Shown here piece by piece: positions 7,719 to 15,202 of a DNA stretch of 21,702 nucleotides. The stretch is from contig CALBKX010000028.1 in assembly GCA_937895935.1 (NCBI GenBank), forward strand, positions 1 through 21,702, given 5' to 3'. The notes beneath the pieces are model-generated. The model was not told where the DNA came from. It worked only from the letters and a program-made list of their open reading frames with translations, and searched no databases. Each line of letters starts with the position of its first letter. Within the stretch, counting starts at the first letter, position 1. Source of the stretch: an uncultured Clostridia bacterium. GTDB lineage: Bacteria > Bacillota > Clostridia > Christensenellales > UBA1242. Made by a program: the position numbers and the translations under genes.

Positions 7719-8054
7719 GTGGAAAAAATTATTGTTGAAAGTGATGCTTTAGGAATAATTAAAAGAATAAAGAATTGGAACAATAAATATGAGATTCATT
7801 ATAATATAAAAACTAAAAAATTTATGTTGTACCTTTTTGAAAACGAATTTAAACCGAGTGTTTATTGTTTAACTTATCCTTTTGAAAGTATTGACGAACG
7901 TATGATTGATTATACGTTAAAAAGTGAAATACAAAATCGAAAAGCATATTTAAAGGAAATAGAGGAGTCCAATGCCCTCCTTTTAAAAAAAGAGCAAAAA
8001 AAAATTCTTAATGAAATGGAGAATTGTTTAAGTGACAGCAAAAGAAATAATTAA
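7719..8054 (+). CDS. Small phage protein of unknown function
   Basis: A 111-aa product if translation starts at GTG 7719, which lies 4 nt after AGGAGG (7709-7714). An in-frame TTG at 7692 would place the ribosome binding site inside the gene, so GTG is preferred. The first half looks beta-rich (KYEIHYNIKTKKFMLYLFENE), with a Lys/Glu-rich helical C-terminus. Its place between the capsid gene and the gp4-like adaptor suggests a head-decoration or head-completion role, but nothing in the sequence identifies it. It overlaps the next gene by 23 nt. Confidence 0.65.
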   Translation: MEKIIVESDALGIIKRIKNWNNKYEIHYNIKTKKFMLYLFENEFKPSVYCLTYPFESIDERMIDYTLKSEIQNRKAYLKEIEESNALLLKKEQKKILNEMENCLSDSKRNN

Positions 8055-8601
8055 AGATGTTTGTATTTATCTTGGAAAAGAAGAAATTTTAAATTCTTCT
8101 TTTTTTGAAACTGATGGCCAAGATTTAACAAAAAACGAAACAAAAGATATAAATAATATTTTAGATTGTTTAAACTTTGTAACAGAGGAGATAGCAACTG
8201 AATATTTGCCTATATTAAAAACAAAAGAGCTATATTTAAGCGACGGTACAATCCCTATAAATCAAATTGATGAAAACCTGTTTGAAATTGTTTCTGTAAA
8301 ATCAAAACTAGGAAAAACTTTACGATATGCAATAACCAATAGTAAATTAGTATGCCTTGCATCTAGGGTGGAAGTTACGTACAAGGTATATCCGACTTTA
8401 ATAACTTTAAACGGACAAGCAGAGAACTTTGGTGGTAAATTATCTGCAAGAGTATTGGCTTATGGTGTTGCAAGTGAATATTGTTTTTTAGAAATGTTAT
8501 ATGATGATGCGACTCTATGGGAAAATAGATTTAAAAACGCATTATTTAGTTTGCAACGAAAAAAGGGAGAAATAAAACTTAAAAAAAGAGGGTGGTTTTA
8601 A
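8032..8601 (+). CDS. Head-tail adaptor (P22 gp4-like)
   Basis: A 189-aa protein starting at GTG, with GGAG about 14 nt upstream and its start inside the previous gene. The N-terminal helices (MTAKEIIKDVCIYLGKEEIL; then a helical LDCLNFVTEEIATEY), a short beta section (KELYLSDGTIPI ... VEVTYKVYPTLI) and a C-terminal helix with ENRFKNALFSLQRKKGE match the helix-beta-helix plan of gp4-like tail accessory factors that bind below the portal. The order portal-scaffold-capsid-adaptor-stopper supports this. The stop overlaps the next start (TAATG). The call rests on pattern and context rather than a diagnostic motif. Confidence 0.65.
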   Translation: MTAKEIIKDVCIYLGKEEILNSSFFETDGQDLTKNETKDINNILDCLNFVTEEIATEYLPILKTKELYLSDGTIPINQIDENLFEIVSVKSKLGKTLRYAITNSKLVCLASRVEVTYKVYPTLITLNGQAENFGGKLSARVLAYGVASEYCFLEMLYDDATLWENRFKNALFSLQRKKGEIKLKKRGWF

Positions 8602-10103
8602 TGTTTTATCCCAATAAAAAATTAAGAAAAGGTAGTGTGTCCGCAAAAGTCAATTTTACTAACTTTGAAAAAAGTATGGATACTCAAACCGATGAGGCAT
8701 TGCTTCCATATAAATCTGCAAAAATTTCATATAACTTTAATGTAAAAAAAGGTGCACTTTGCACTGGTTATGGTTTTAAAGATTTAACACTACCAAAAAT
8801 AAATAGTGAAGTACAAAGAACAATAACAACACCGGGAAAATCATTAAAACAAATTTGGAAATATAAGTGTTATAGTCAGTATGATGAAAGGCAAGATGAT
8901 GAAATTTTATTTATTGACTCGGAGGGACAATTGTATTTTGTTTTAATACATGACAATGCTCCTTTTAGTTATCCTTTAGTCAATACTGAAAAATTTTTAG
9001 GGATACCAAATGCAATTAATTATAGATTAAATTCTAAAGACACACTAATTTTTTCTTCTGAAAAAGACGGTATGTGGACTTATGTGGTAAATAATGGTTT
9101 AACTAAGATAGAAAATGCACCTCATATTGTTTCAATGTGTTTACATTATGAGCGTCTGTTTGCTATTGTTGGCGGTGAAAGAAATAGACTTGCTTTTTCT
9201 GCCAATTTAGACCCTACTGACTGGAAGGAAGATTTAAGCAGTGGTGGTTTTATTGAAATGCAAGACGAAAGAGGCACCTTAGAAAAAGTCGTTTCGTATA
9301 ATGACTATGTATATGTTTTCAGGGAATATGGCGTGTCAAAAATATCTGCTTATGGGGATCAAACCGATTTCAGTGTTTCGCACCTATTTGTGTCTAGTGT
9401 TAAGTTATATGGAAACACTGTCACTGTATGCGGAAACAAAATTTTGCTTTTAACTCGTGATGGTATTCATACATTTGATGGATATTCAGCTCACAAGTTA
9501 AATTTGGGTATTGATGACCTATTTAAAGATGTGAAAAATAACAACGCGTGTGGGGTGTATTTTAAGAATAAATTTTTGCTTGCTTGCAGGCTTAATTTTA
9601 ATGACGGCGAGCAAATTGGTTGTGAGAGTTACTCTGGCGGTTATATAAACAATGCTTTAATTGAGTTAGATCTTGTGACAAATGAAGTTTCAATTACAAG
9701 AGGAGTAGATATTGCCTCAATGGTTGTTTTAGATGATCCAAGATTTGCAAAAGTTGCTGTTTGCTTTAATGGTGAATATAGTACAAGACTTGGAGAATTG
9801 TGTGAAGATGGTTGTATTTTTGGTACACCGCTTCAAAAAAAGTGGATTAGTCCTAAAAGCAATATGGGTTATCCAACAAAAATTAAACATATAAAAGAAT
9901 GTTTAATTAAAACAAAATCTCCTTGCACAATAACTATTCAAACAGACAAACAACAAAAAAGTTTTTCAGTTTTAGGTAAAGAAACATCGCAACGAGTAAA
10001 ACTTAATATGATTGGCGAACAAATTGAGGTAAGGTTTGAGGCAAATAATACAGGAGAAACATATATTTCTTGCCCTCAAATATCCTTATCAATTGGTAAT
10101 TAA
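8601..10103 (+). CDS. Head stopper / DNA stabilisation protein (P22 gp10-like)
   Basis: A 500-aa beta-rich protein from ATG 8601; GAGGGTGG at 8589-8596 is its ribosome binding site, so an upstream in-frame GTG at 8592 is unlikely. Repeated strand pairs (DEILFIDSEGQLYFVLI; RLFAIVGGERNRLAFSANLD; YNDYVYVFREYGVSKIS; GNKILLLTRDGIHTFDGY) are typical of the gp10-like plug family, where LDPTDW and DGIHTFDGY-type segments recur. Such proteins close the neck after packaging and carry the tail. It is coupled to the adaptor by TAATG. Its presence implies that heads were, or are, filled with DNA at some stage. Confidence 0.75.
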   Translation: MFYPNKKLRKGSVSAKVNFTNFEKSMDTQTDEALLPYKSAKISYNFNVKKGALCTGYGFKDLTLPKINSEVQRTITTPGKSLKQIWKYKCYSQYDERQDDEILFIDSEGQLYFVLIHDNAPFSYPLVNTEKFLGIPNAINYRLNSKDTLIFSSEKDGMWTYVVNNGLTKIENAPHIVSMCLHYERLFAIVGGERNRLAFSANLDPTDWKEDLSSGGFIEMQDERGTLEKVVSYNDYVYVFREYGVSKISAYGDQTDFSVSHLFVSSVKLYGNTVTVCGNKILLLTRDGIHTFDGYSAHKLNLGIDDLFKDVKNNNACGVYFKNKFLLACRLNFNDGEQIGCESYSGGYINNALIELDLVTNEVSITRGVDIASMVVLDDPRFAKVAVCFNGEYSTRLGELCEDGCIFGTPLQKKWISPKSNMGYPTKIKHIKECLIKTKSPCTITIQTDKQQKSFSVLGKETSQRVKLNMIGEQIEVRFEANNTGETYISCPQISLSIGN

Positions 10104-10180
10104 AATGATAACTATAAACAAAAAATTATTAAAAATGCTTGTAAATAGGCAAAAGAAAATAATCCTAAAGGGAGACAAAG

Positions 10181-11083
10181 ATGTATCAATATTTATTTGA
10201 TGACAATACAACACAAAAGGTAAAAGATAACACTTTAAAAACACAATCTGTTTTAGATAAATTTAGTGATATAGATAAAAAGTACACAACTGGGAACAAG
10301 GCAGAAACAAATTTAAACTTGCAAAAAATTGATTATGTTGCACCAACTAAAGAGGAAGTTAAAAGTAAAGCTGAAAATAGTTTACTAGGCTATAAAAACA
10401 ACGGCATTGAAAAAATAAACTCTAATTATGATTTGCAAAATCAACAAATTTCCGATGCAGTAAAAAAAGCAAAGGAAAATGAAATAGAGCAAAAATCTCA
10501 AATAGAAAAAACATATGCAAGTGTAAAAGAAAATGCTAAAAATGATGCAATTAAAAGAGGCCTTGCTCGTTCTTCAATAATAGTAAATAAACTTGACAAT
10601 TATGATAATCGTATGTTAAGCGATTTGACCGTTTTGGCTAGCGAAACAAATGATAAAATATTTTCATTAAATACTCAAAAAAATACTTTAGAGTTAGAAA
10701 AAAATAATGCTTTAAAGGCTTTTGATATTGAATATGCAATCAAGTTACAAGATAAAATTGATTCAATTAATGAGGATATTTCAAAAAAAGAACAATCTGT
10801 AACAAAATATAACAATGAAATTGCAGAAATAGAGGCAAAATGGAATCGCGATGCTGAAAAGGAAAATTATTCAAGAGAGCAGGATATGGCAAACTTTTTT
10901 GCAAAATACGGTTCTTATACCATTGAAACCCTAAAACGTGACGAAAAATATCAAATTGCAAAAGATTATTTTGCTAGTCTTGACAAAGAAAATGCCTTAA
11001 AAGAATTAACAAGTAATTCAGCATATAAAGAAAACCTAGGTCCTGTGAATTATGAAAAATTGTTAAAAGAATTACAAGAGTAA
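10181..11083 (+). CDS. Coiled-coil phage protein, possible internal or ejection protein
   Basis: A 300-aa highly charged protein (rich in Lys, Glu, Asn, Asp) with GGGAG 6 nt before the ATG. Long heptad-like helices span about 90-235 (for example KKEQSVTKYNNEIAEIEAKW). A motif NDAIKRGLARSSII (about 123-136) breaks the coil; I have seen similar RGLARSSI elements in Gram-positive phage proteins near holin genes, but cannot name the family. No signal or membrane segment is seen. It occupies the place of ejection or tail-needle proteins in P22-like phages. Its stop overlaps the next start (TAATG). Function is not established. Confidence 0.65.
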   Translation: MYQYLFDDNTTQKVKDNTLKTQSVLDKFSDIDKKYTTGNKAETNLNLQKIDYVAPTKEEVKSKAENSLLGYKNNGIEKINSNYDLQNQQISDAVKKAKENEIEQKSQIEKTYASVKENAKNDAIKRGLARSSIIVNKLDNYDNRMLSDLTVLASETNDKIFSLNTQKNTLELEKNNALKAFDIEYAIKLQDKIDSINEDISKKEQSVTKYNNEIAEIEAKWNRDAEKENYSREQDMANFFAKYGSYTIETLKRDEKYQIAKDYFASLDKENALKELTSNSAYKENLGPVNYEKLLKELQE

Positions 11084-11325
11084 TGTGGGATAACATTTTT
11101 AATATCGCAGTGACTAATGGGATATTTGCAGCATTATTTGTTGCACTTTTAGTGTATGAACTTAAAGACTCGCGTAAACGAGAAGCAAAATACCAAAATA
11201 CAATAGATAATTTATCTACAAAACTAAGTACAGTCGATGAAATTAAACAAGATGTGACAGAAATTAAACAGTGCTTAATGAAAAGCCCAAGGAGAAAAAA
11301 TGAAAAAACTGATAAAGTCTTATAG
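11083..11325 (+). CDS. BhlA/UviB-type holin-like protein
   Basis: An 80-aa protein with one N-terminal membrane segment (IFNIAVTNGIFAALFVALLV, about 5-24) followed by a charged helical tail (KDSRKREAKYQNTIDNLSTK ... EIKQDVTEIKQCLM). This closely follows the BhlA/UviB pattern from Gram-positive phages and bacteriocin loci, whose members permeabilise membranes or help particle release. It is coupled to the upstream gene through TAATG and overlaps the next gene by 26 nt. No endolysin accompanies it. Confidence 0.8.
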   Translation: MWDNIFNIAVTNGIFAALFVALLVYELKDSRKREAKYQNTIDNLSTKLSTVDEIKQDVTEIKQCLMKSPRRKNEKTDKVL

Positions 11326-11656
11326 ATTTTGGACTGCTCTTGCAGGTGCTTTTGGTTTATTTGTAGTGTCAATAGCAAAACTTTTTGGTCATACTATGAA
11401 CAGTGTGGTCGTTGAAGAGTTGGTTATGGCAGTTTGCGGTGTTTTAATTGTTTTTGGCATTGTAAAAAAACCAGAAACAGAAGAATCAACTACAAAACAA
11501 ACTAAAGAAACTAAAAAAGTAAATCAACATAGCACTAAAAAACAATCTAAAAAGGTAAAAAATCAAACACAAAATAAAACAGATAAAAATCAAACACAAA
11601 ATGAAATTTTGAATGATCAATCATCAAAAGAAGAAAATCAAATTACCGAAGAATAG
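11300..11656 (+). CDS. Phage holin-like membrane protein with a low-complexity tail
   Basis: A 118-aa protein with AAGGAGAAAAA before the ATG. Two hydrophobic segments (about 10-30, FWTALAGAFGLFVVSIAKLF; about 35-55, VVEELVMAVCGVLIVFGIV) form a helical hairpin typical of small holins of Gram-positive phages. The last ~60 residues are Lys/Gln/Asn/Thr-rich with a nine-residue repeat beginning KNQTQN, encoded by an 18-nt direct repeat. Known holins have short charged tails, so a tail as long as the membrane part is unusual. It is the last gene of the phage operon, and no lysin follows. Confidence 0.75.
   Translation: MKKLIKSYRFWTALAGAFGLFVVSIAKLFGHTMNSVVVEELVMAVCGVLIVFGIVKKPETEESTTKQTKETKKVNQHSTKKQSKKVKNQTQNKTDKNQTQNEILNDQSSKEENQITEE
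11558..11602 (+). repeat. Direct repeat in the holin tail
   Basis: AAAAATCAAACACAAAAT occurs at 11558-11575 and again at 11585-11602, with a period of 27 bp (nine codons, so in frame). It produces the KNQTQN repeat of the protein tail. Two copies of this kind can expand or contract by slippage. Confidence 0.85.
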
Positions 11657-11675
11657 TACCTATGCTATTCAAATT

Positions 11676-11723
11676 AAAAAACGCATTTGAATTATGTAAA
11701 AACAATTACAAATGCGTTTTTTT
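11676..11723 (+). terminator. Terminator of the phage-derived operon
   Basis: AAAAAACGCATTTG (11676-11689) pairs perfectly with CAAATGCGTTTTTT (11709-11722), a 14-bp stem with a 19-nt loop and a T run ending at 11723. The A run on the left side means it could also act on the opposite strand. Confidence 0.9.
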
Positions 11724-11821
11724 GTTAATATTTAATATCTTGTTCTAATATTTTATTAAGTAATTTCACTTTTCAAAAGGAAATACTATTTCAAGCGTTT
11801 TTTAATATGGTTTTAACTCTC

Positions 11822-11850
11822 TTGACAAAACGGGGATTAGAAGATATAAT
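11822..11850 (+). promoter_or_regulatory. Perfect-consensus promoter of the lipoprotein gene
   Basis: TTGACA (11822-11827), exactly 17 bp, TATAAT (11845-11850): an ideal sigma-A promoter, and the strongest in the window. Transcription would start near 11857. Confidence 0.8.
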
Positions 11851-12088
11851 GAACTCAAAAGGAAGTTTATATTTTTAATTAGTTTTTATTCTTTTAATTT
11901 ATTTATAAGTATCAAAAAACTGAAAACCGACACATTTAAAACCTGCAAATTTTAATAATAAAACAACCTGCTTTTTAAATAACTTAATTTTAAAAAATTA
12001 TATCTTTAATTTCTTAAATTTTTCTAAAAAAAGTGATAATTGTGGTGTAAACAATTCAAACAATTACAAATTTTTGGAGGATAAAAAA
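11851..12088 (+). other. Long untranslated leader of the lipoprotein gene
   Basis: About 230 nt separate the promoter from the start codon. The only open frame is a nine-codon ATG overlapping the -10 box (11849), which has no ribosome binding site. AACCTGC occurs twice (about 11940 and 11967), and AAACAATT twice (12049-12056, 12058-12065) next to an inverted AATTGT (12038-12043). No known riboswitch or strong hairpin was recognised. GGAGG at about 12076-12080 serves the gene. Confidence 0.5.
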
Positions 12089-14017
12089 ATGTTTAAAAAA
12101 ATAATTACAATTATTTTTGTTCTTGTAAATGGCTTTATTTTTGCAAGTTGCGGATTTAACAAAAATGGAGATATGAAATCTGAAACCGAGATAAGTCAAG
12201 TTGAAATAAATGATGATTCACAAAACGATAATAAAAATGAAACAAACGATCAATCATCCAATCACGAATATTTATCACAAGACTTACAAGGTAAATATCA
12301 AATATCTTCATATGAAGATTTACAAAAGTTTAATGATAATCAATCAGATTATTCTGATAAAGACATTATTTTAATGAATGATATTGAATTTAAAGATAGT
12401 GATTATTGGACACCAATTGAATCTTTTTCAGGAACTTTTGATGGTAACAACCATTCAATAACAAATTTAAAAATAAAAACCTCTAATTCAATACTTTATG
12501 ATAGCAATTTTGGCTTTTTTCAAAGAATAGATCAAAGGGCAGAGGTTAAAAATTTGAGTTTTATAAGTCCTACTATTACAATAACAATTAATAAAGATAA
12601 TATTAATGCCACTTGTGGTGTAGTTGCAGGAACTTGTGATAGTGGAACTTTATCAAATGTTATGGTTATTGGAGGAAATGTAAAGTGTGAAGGATATGGC
12701 AATATCTGGACAGGTGCTTTAGTTGGTTTTTCACGTAACTATTCAACATTTTATCGTTGTTACAATTCAGCAATAATTAAATCCATAACATATGATTTTA
12801 TGGATGATGCATATTGTGGCGGAATTGTTGGTGGAACAGATTTGTCTACTATTGAACAATGCATAAATTATGGTGATATTTTTGCAGGTTCAGATAATGC
12901 AACTCATGTTTATGCTGGCGGTATAATTGGTCTTGCCAACAATTGTTTGGTTCAATATTGCCAAAATAATGGAAAAATTGACGCAAAGGCAAATCAACAA
13001 AGTCTTAATTATGCCGTTTTTTTAGATGATTGCATGACATTTACAAATAATAATCCCGAAACGGGTAAATGGATTGATGGGAATGATGGCGGATATGGTA
13101 AAAACACTCCATCAGGCTTATATGCTGTAAAGTGGGACCATAACGCAAAAGGTGGCGGACAATACAATGGAACACAAAATGGCAAAATAGAAGAAAATAG
13201 ATTGTTTACCTATTTTCATGCTTCTATAGGTGGGATATGTGGAAAGTGTGAAAATAAAACTAAAATCAGTGATTGCACCAATAACGGAACATTAATTTCA
13301 GATTATTGTGACCGAAAATATAAAATTAATATAACATATAAATTAAAACATGCAGGGAAAAATGTATTTTCCTGTGTTACAAAAATAGAAAATGAAATTT
13401 TATTTACTTATGGTTCAAGTTGTGGAAATATAGCGGGTGATATAACAGATAGTGAATTGTCAAATTGTTATGGAAATGTTAATTATTTAAAGGAGCAAAA
13501 CAATAAAACTATACCTACAAAAATTGAAGGCAAAATAAGGCAAACTGTTTACAATTATAGTGGTTATGAACAATCAGATTCAGGCGAAGCTACACTTGGT
13601 GAATTCTCTAAGTCTGAGTATTACGCTGTTCGGGGTGGTAAAAATGATTACCACGGCATATGTGTAGGTGTTAAATTTGATTTGGTTACAAAATTCTGGG
13701 CAAAAGTGTTTACTGCAAGTTGGAAGTATTGGGGAAAGACTAAAGTTTTATGGGGCGAAGACCTTCAATGTTGGGATTCACGTGATAAGAGTCTTATGGC
13801 TGAACTTAATGAAGAAAAATACCCAGTAATGACTTTTGCAGAGGTTGACTTGACAGAGTTAGAAGGCATTGACAAGTCTTTTGATTTGACACCTAATAAT
13901 TTGCAAAGCGGAGGATTGCCAAATAAGTTAAATTCAGATGAATGGATGGTTGACACAAAAATCAACAATGGTTATCCAACTTTAAAGTGGGCATATTGGC
14001 AAAATGTAATAAAATAA
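12089..14017 (+). CDS. Surface lipoprotein with GLUG-type beta-helix repeats
   Basis: A 642-aa exported protein. The start is ATG 12089, 8 nt after GGAGG; an in-frame TTG at 12074 would put the ribosome binding site inside the gene. A type II signal peptide ends in the lipobox FASC with Cys21 as the lipidated residue, followed by an acidic Asn/Asp/Ser linker to about residue 65. Then comes YQISSYEDLQKF, an element that introduces such domains, WTPIESFSGTFDGNNHSITN (about 107-126), and repeats of the GLUG kind: CGVVAGTC, TGALVGFS, CGGIVGGT, AGGIIGLA, GGICGKC. These form a right-handed beta-helix in adhesin-like proteins. It is predicted to be anchored outside the membrane for attachment or glycan contact; the ligand is unknown. 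Confidence 0.8.
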   Translation: MFKKIITIIFVLVNGFIFASCGFNKNGDMKSETEISQVEINDDSQNDNKNETNDQSSNHEYLSQDLQGKYQISSYEDLQKFNDNQSDYSDKDIILMNDIEFKDSDYWTPIESFSGTFDGNNHSITNLKIKTSNSILYDSNFGFFQRIDQRAEVKNLSFISPTITITINKDNINATCGVVAGTCDSGTLSNVMVIGGNVKCEGYGNIWTGALVGFSRNYSTFYRCYNSAIIKSITYDFMDDAYCGGIVGGTDLSTIEQCINYGDIFAGSDNATHVYAGGIIGLANNCLVQYCQNNGKIDAKANQQSLNYAVFLDDCMTFTNNNPETGKWIDGNDGGYGKNTPSGLYAVKWDHNAKGGGQYNGTQNGKIEENRLFTYFHASIGGICGKCENKTKISDCTNNGTLISDYCDRKYKINITYKLKHAGKNVFSCVTKIENEILFTYGSSCGNIAGDITDSELSNCYGNVNYLKEQNNKTIPTKIEGKIRQTVYNYSGYEQSDSGEATLGEFSKSEYYAVRGGKNDYHGICVGVKFDLVTKFWAKVFTASWKYWGKTKVLWGEDLQCWDSRDKSLMAELNEEKYPVMTFAEVDLTELEGIDKSFDLTPNNLQSGGLPNKLNSDEWMVDTKINNGYPTLKWAYWQNVIK

Positions 14018-14083
14018 ATAGTAGTTTTTAATAACAACTTGTAATTTAAGAGTTCCAAAGATGTTATAATTATTATAAAAAAT

Positions 14084-14122
14084 AAGTAAAATGGTGTACT
14101 AAAATATCATTTTACTTTTTTT
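14084..14122. terminator. Bidirectional terminator between lipoprotein gene and ylbJ
   Basis: AAGTAAAATG (14084-14093) pairs with CATTTTACTT (14108-14117), with a T run to 14122. On the minus strand the same stem is followed by a U-rich tail (from the A-rich bases 14077-14083), so it can end both convergent transcripts. Confidence 0.8.
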
Positions 14123-14190
14123 GTAAAATTGTGGCTCACATTTTATAAATTTTTTGTTTATCATTAAGAATAATACTTATTGCTCTTCGT

Positions 14191-15189
14191 TTAAATAATT
14201 AAACATAAAAGAAAACAAATAATTGAAGAGATTAATGCGTGAGTAAATTTTTGTAGCAAAAATATTTTAGCGGGAACAACCTCTTTTAAAAATGCTCTTG
14301 CTTGCAAAAAAGTGGAAATTCCTCCAAAGGTAATTATGAATGTGCAAATTGTATAAGCGGCTATTTTAGTTAAAGGAAGGCTTGAAAGCATCAAACAACC
14401 TTTGGTTATTTCTCCTATGCCACAAATAAAGGCATTAATAAAATTTGAATCTAAACCACATTTTGATATAAGTTTTAAAAAATATGTAAAAAGTGGATTG
14501 GTTGTTAATGCTTCTAAAAGCACAAATGTAAAACAAATTACACCGCCTATTAAAAGGATAGAATTCACTGAAGATAAAACACTTTCGGAAAAGTCTATTT
14601 TGTAATTTGCTGGACTATTTTGGATAGATTTTTCCGTCAATTTTTCTTCTTTTATTTTATAATTTCTATAAACAAGACCATTAATTAAAGCACCTAAAAT
14701 ATGTGAAAACAACATAACAAAGCCCATTTTTTTATCGGCGAACATACCAATTGCAACAGAGCCTAAAATAAACATAGGACCAGAATTACTGCTAAACGAA
14801 GTAGTTCTTATTGTTTGAGCTGTTGTGAGTTTACCTTCTTTATGTAAATCGCTTACAAGTTTGCTTCCGACAGGATAACCAGTAAGTACACTCATTAAAA
14901 AAACATATGCACTTTCACTTGGACAGTTATATAATTTTTTAGTAGGTTTGGAAAAATATTTTGTTATGTCATTAATAACTCCAGTGGATGAAAAAAGTTT
15001 TGTTAAAATAAAAAAAGGCAAAAGAGAAGGGAGCAAAATTTTTGCCCAAACCAAAACTCCATTTAACGAAACTTGTGCGTACTTTGCGGGATTTATAACT
15101 ATTAATATGATAATAACTAGAAAAAATAAGCCTAAAATTAAAGACTTGTTATTTAAAAACTTTTTGGTTTGTTTGACAATACTTTTCAT
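14191..15189 (-). CDS. YlbJ-like (sporulation integral membrane protein family) membrane protein
   Basis: A 332-aa polytopic membrane protein of the nucleoside-recognition/Gate type. Family features are ILLPSLLPFFILTKLFSS (about 51-68), LTGYPVGSKLVSDLHKEGKL (about 102-121) and SSNSGPMFILGSVAIGMF (about 133-150), then several more membrane segments. The YlbJ pattern in spore-formers is SLLPFFI, SGYPAGAKL and a FTNSSxPLFI-like segment, matched here. YlbJ is needed for spore cortex formation in Bacillus; related Gate proteins occur in non-spore-formers, so sporulation is not proven. It lies head-to-head with pta, only 13 bp between start codons, and shows no clear ribosome binding site. In clostridia I recall ylbJ lying in the same direction as pta; here it is inverted. 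Confidence 0.75.
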   Translation of the reverse strand: MKSIVKQTKKFLNNKSLILGLFFLVIIILIVINPAKYAQVSLNGVLVWAKILLPSLLPFFILTKLFSSTGVINDITKYFSKPTKKLYNCPSESAYVFLMSVLTGYPVGSKLVSDLHKEGKLTTAQTIRTTSFSSNSGPMFILGSVAIGMFADKKMGFVMLFSHILGALINGLVYRNYKIKEEKLTEKSIQNSPANYKIDFSESVLSSVNSILLIGGVICFTFVLLEALTTNPLFTYFLKLISKCGLDSNFINAFICGIGEITKGCLMLSSLPLTKIAAYTICTFIITFGGISTFLQARAFLKEVVPAKIFLLQKFTHALISSIICFLLCLII

Positions 15190-15202
15190 TATAAGTTATT
15201 AT

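Larger units (their letters stand above)
3146..11723 (+). mobile_element. Phage-derived head, neck and holin operon (prophage remnant or domesticated capsid module)
   Basis: Ten co-directional genes lie between one promoter (3146-3173) and one terminator (11676-11723): terminase-small-like fragment, small Cys-motif protein, portal, scaffold, major capsid protein, small unknown, gp4-like adaptor, gp10-like stopper, coiled-coil protein and two holin-like proteins. Order and content match a podovirus (P22-like) head module. The large terminase, integrase, repressor, replication genes, tail needle or spike, and endolysin are absent. No flanking direct repeat that could be an attachment site was found. 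All frames are open, and several genes overlap or are coupled by TAATG, so the operon is not visibly decaying. Confidence 0.8.

Noticed and set aside
8592..8600. GTG start for the stopper gene
   Set aside because: It overlaps the ribosome binding site GAGGGTGG; ATG 8601 has correct spacing and couples to the upstream stop.
10105..10200. 31-codon ORF between the stopper and coiled-coil genes
   Set aside because: No ribosome binding site before its ATG, it runs into the next gene in another frame, and its composition is that of A+T-rich spacer. It may be noise.
1816..11723. Repeat copy A as the left attachment site of the phage region
   Set aside because: The other copies lie ~10 kb beyond the operon end, after unrelated housekeeping genes, and the repeats follow stop codons rather than bracket the phage genes.
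14948..15202. N-terminal extension of the pta reading frame
   Set aside because: It is the complement of ylbJ coding sequence, has no family similarity, and phosphate acetyltransferases begin where ATG 15203 starts.
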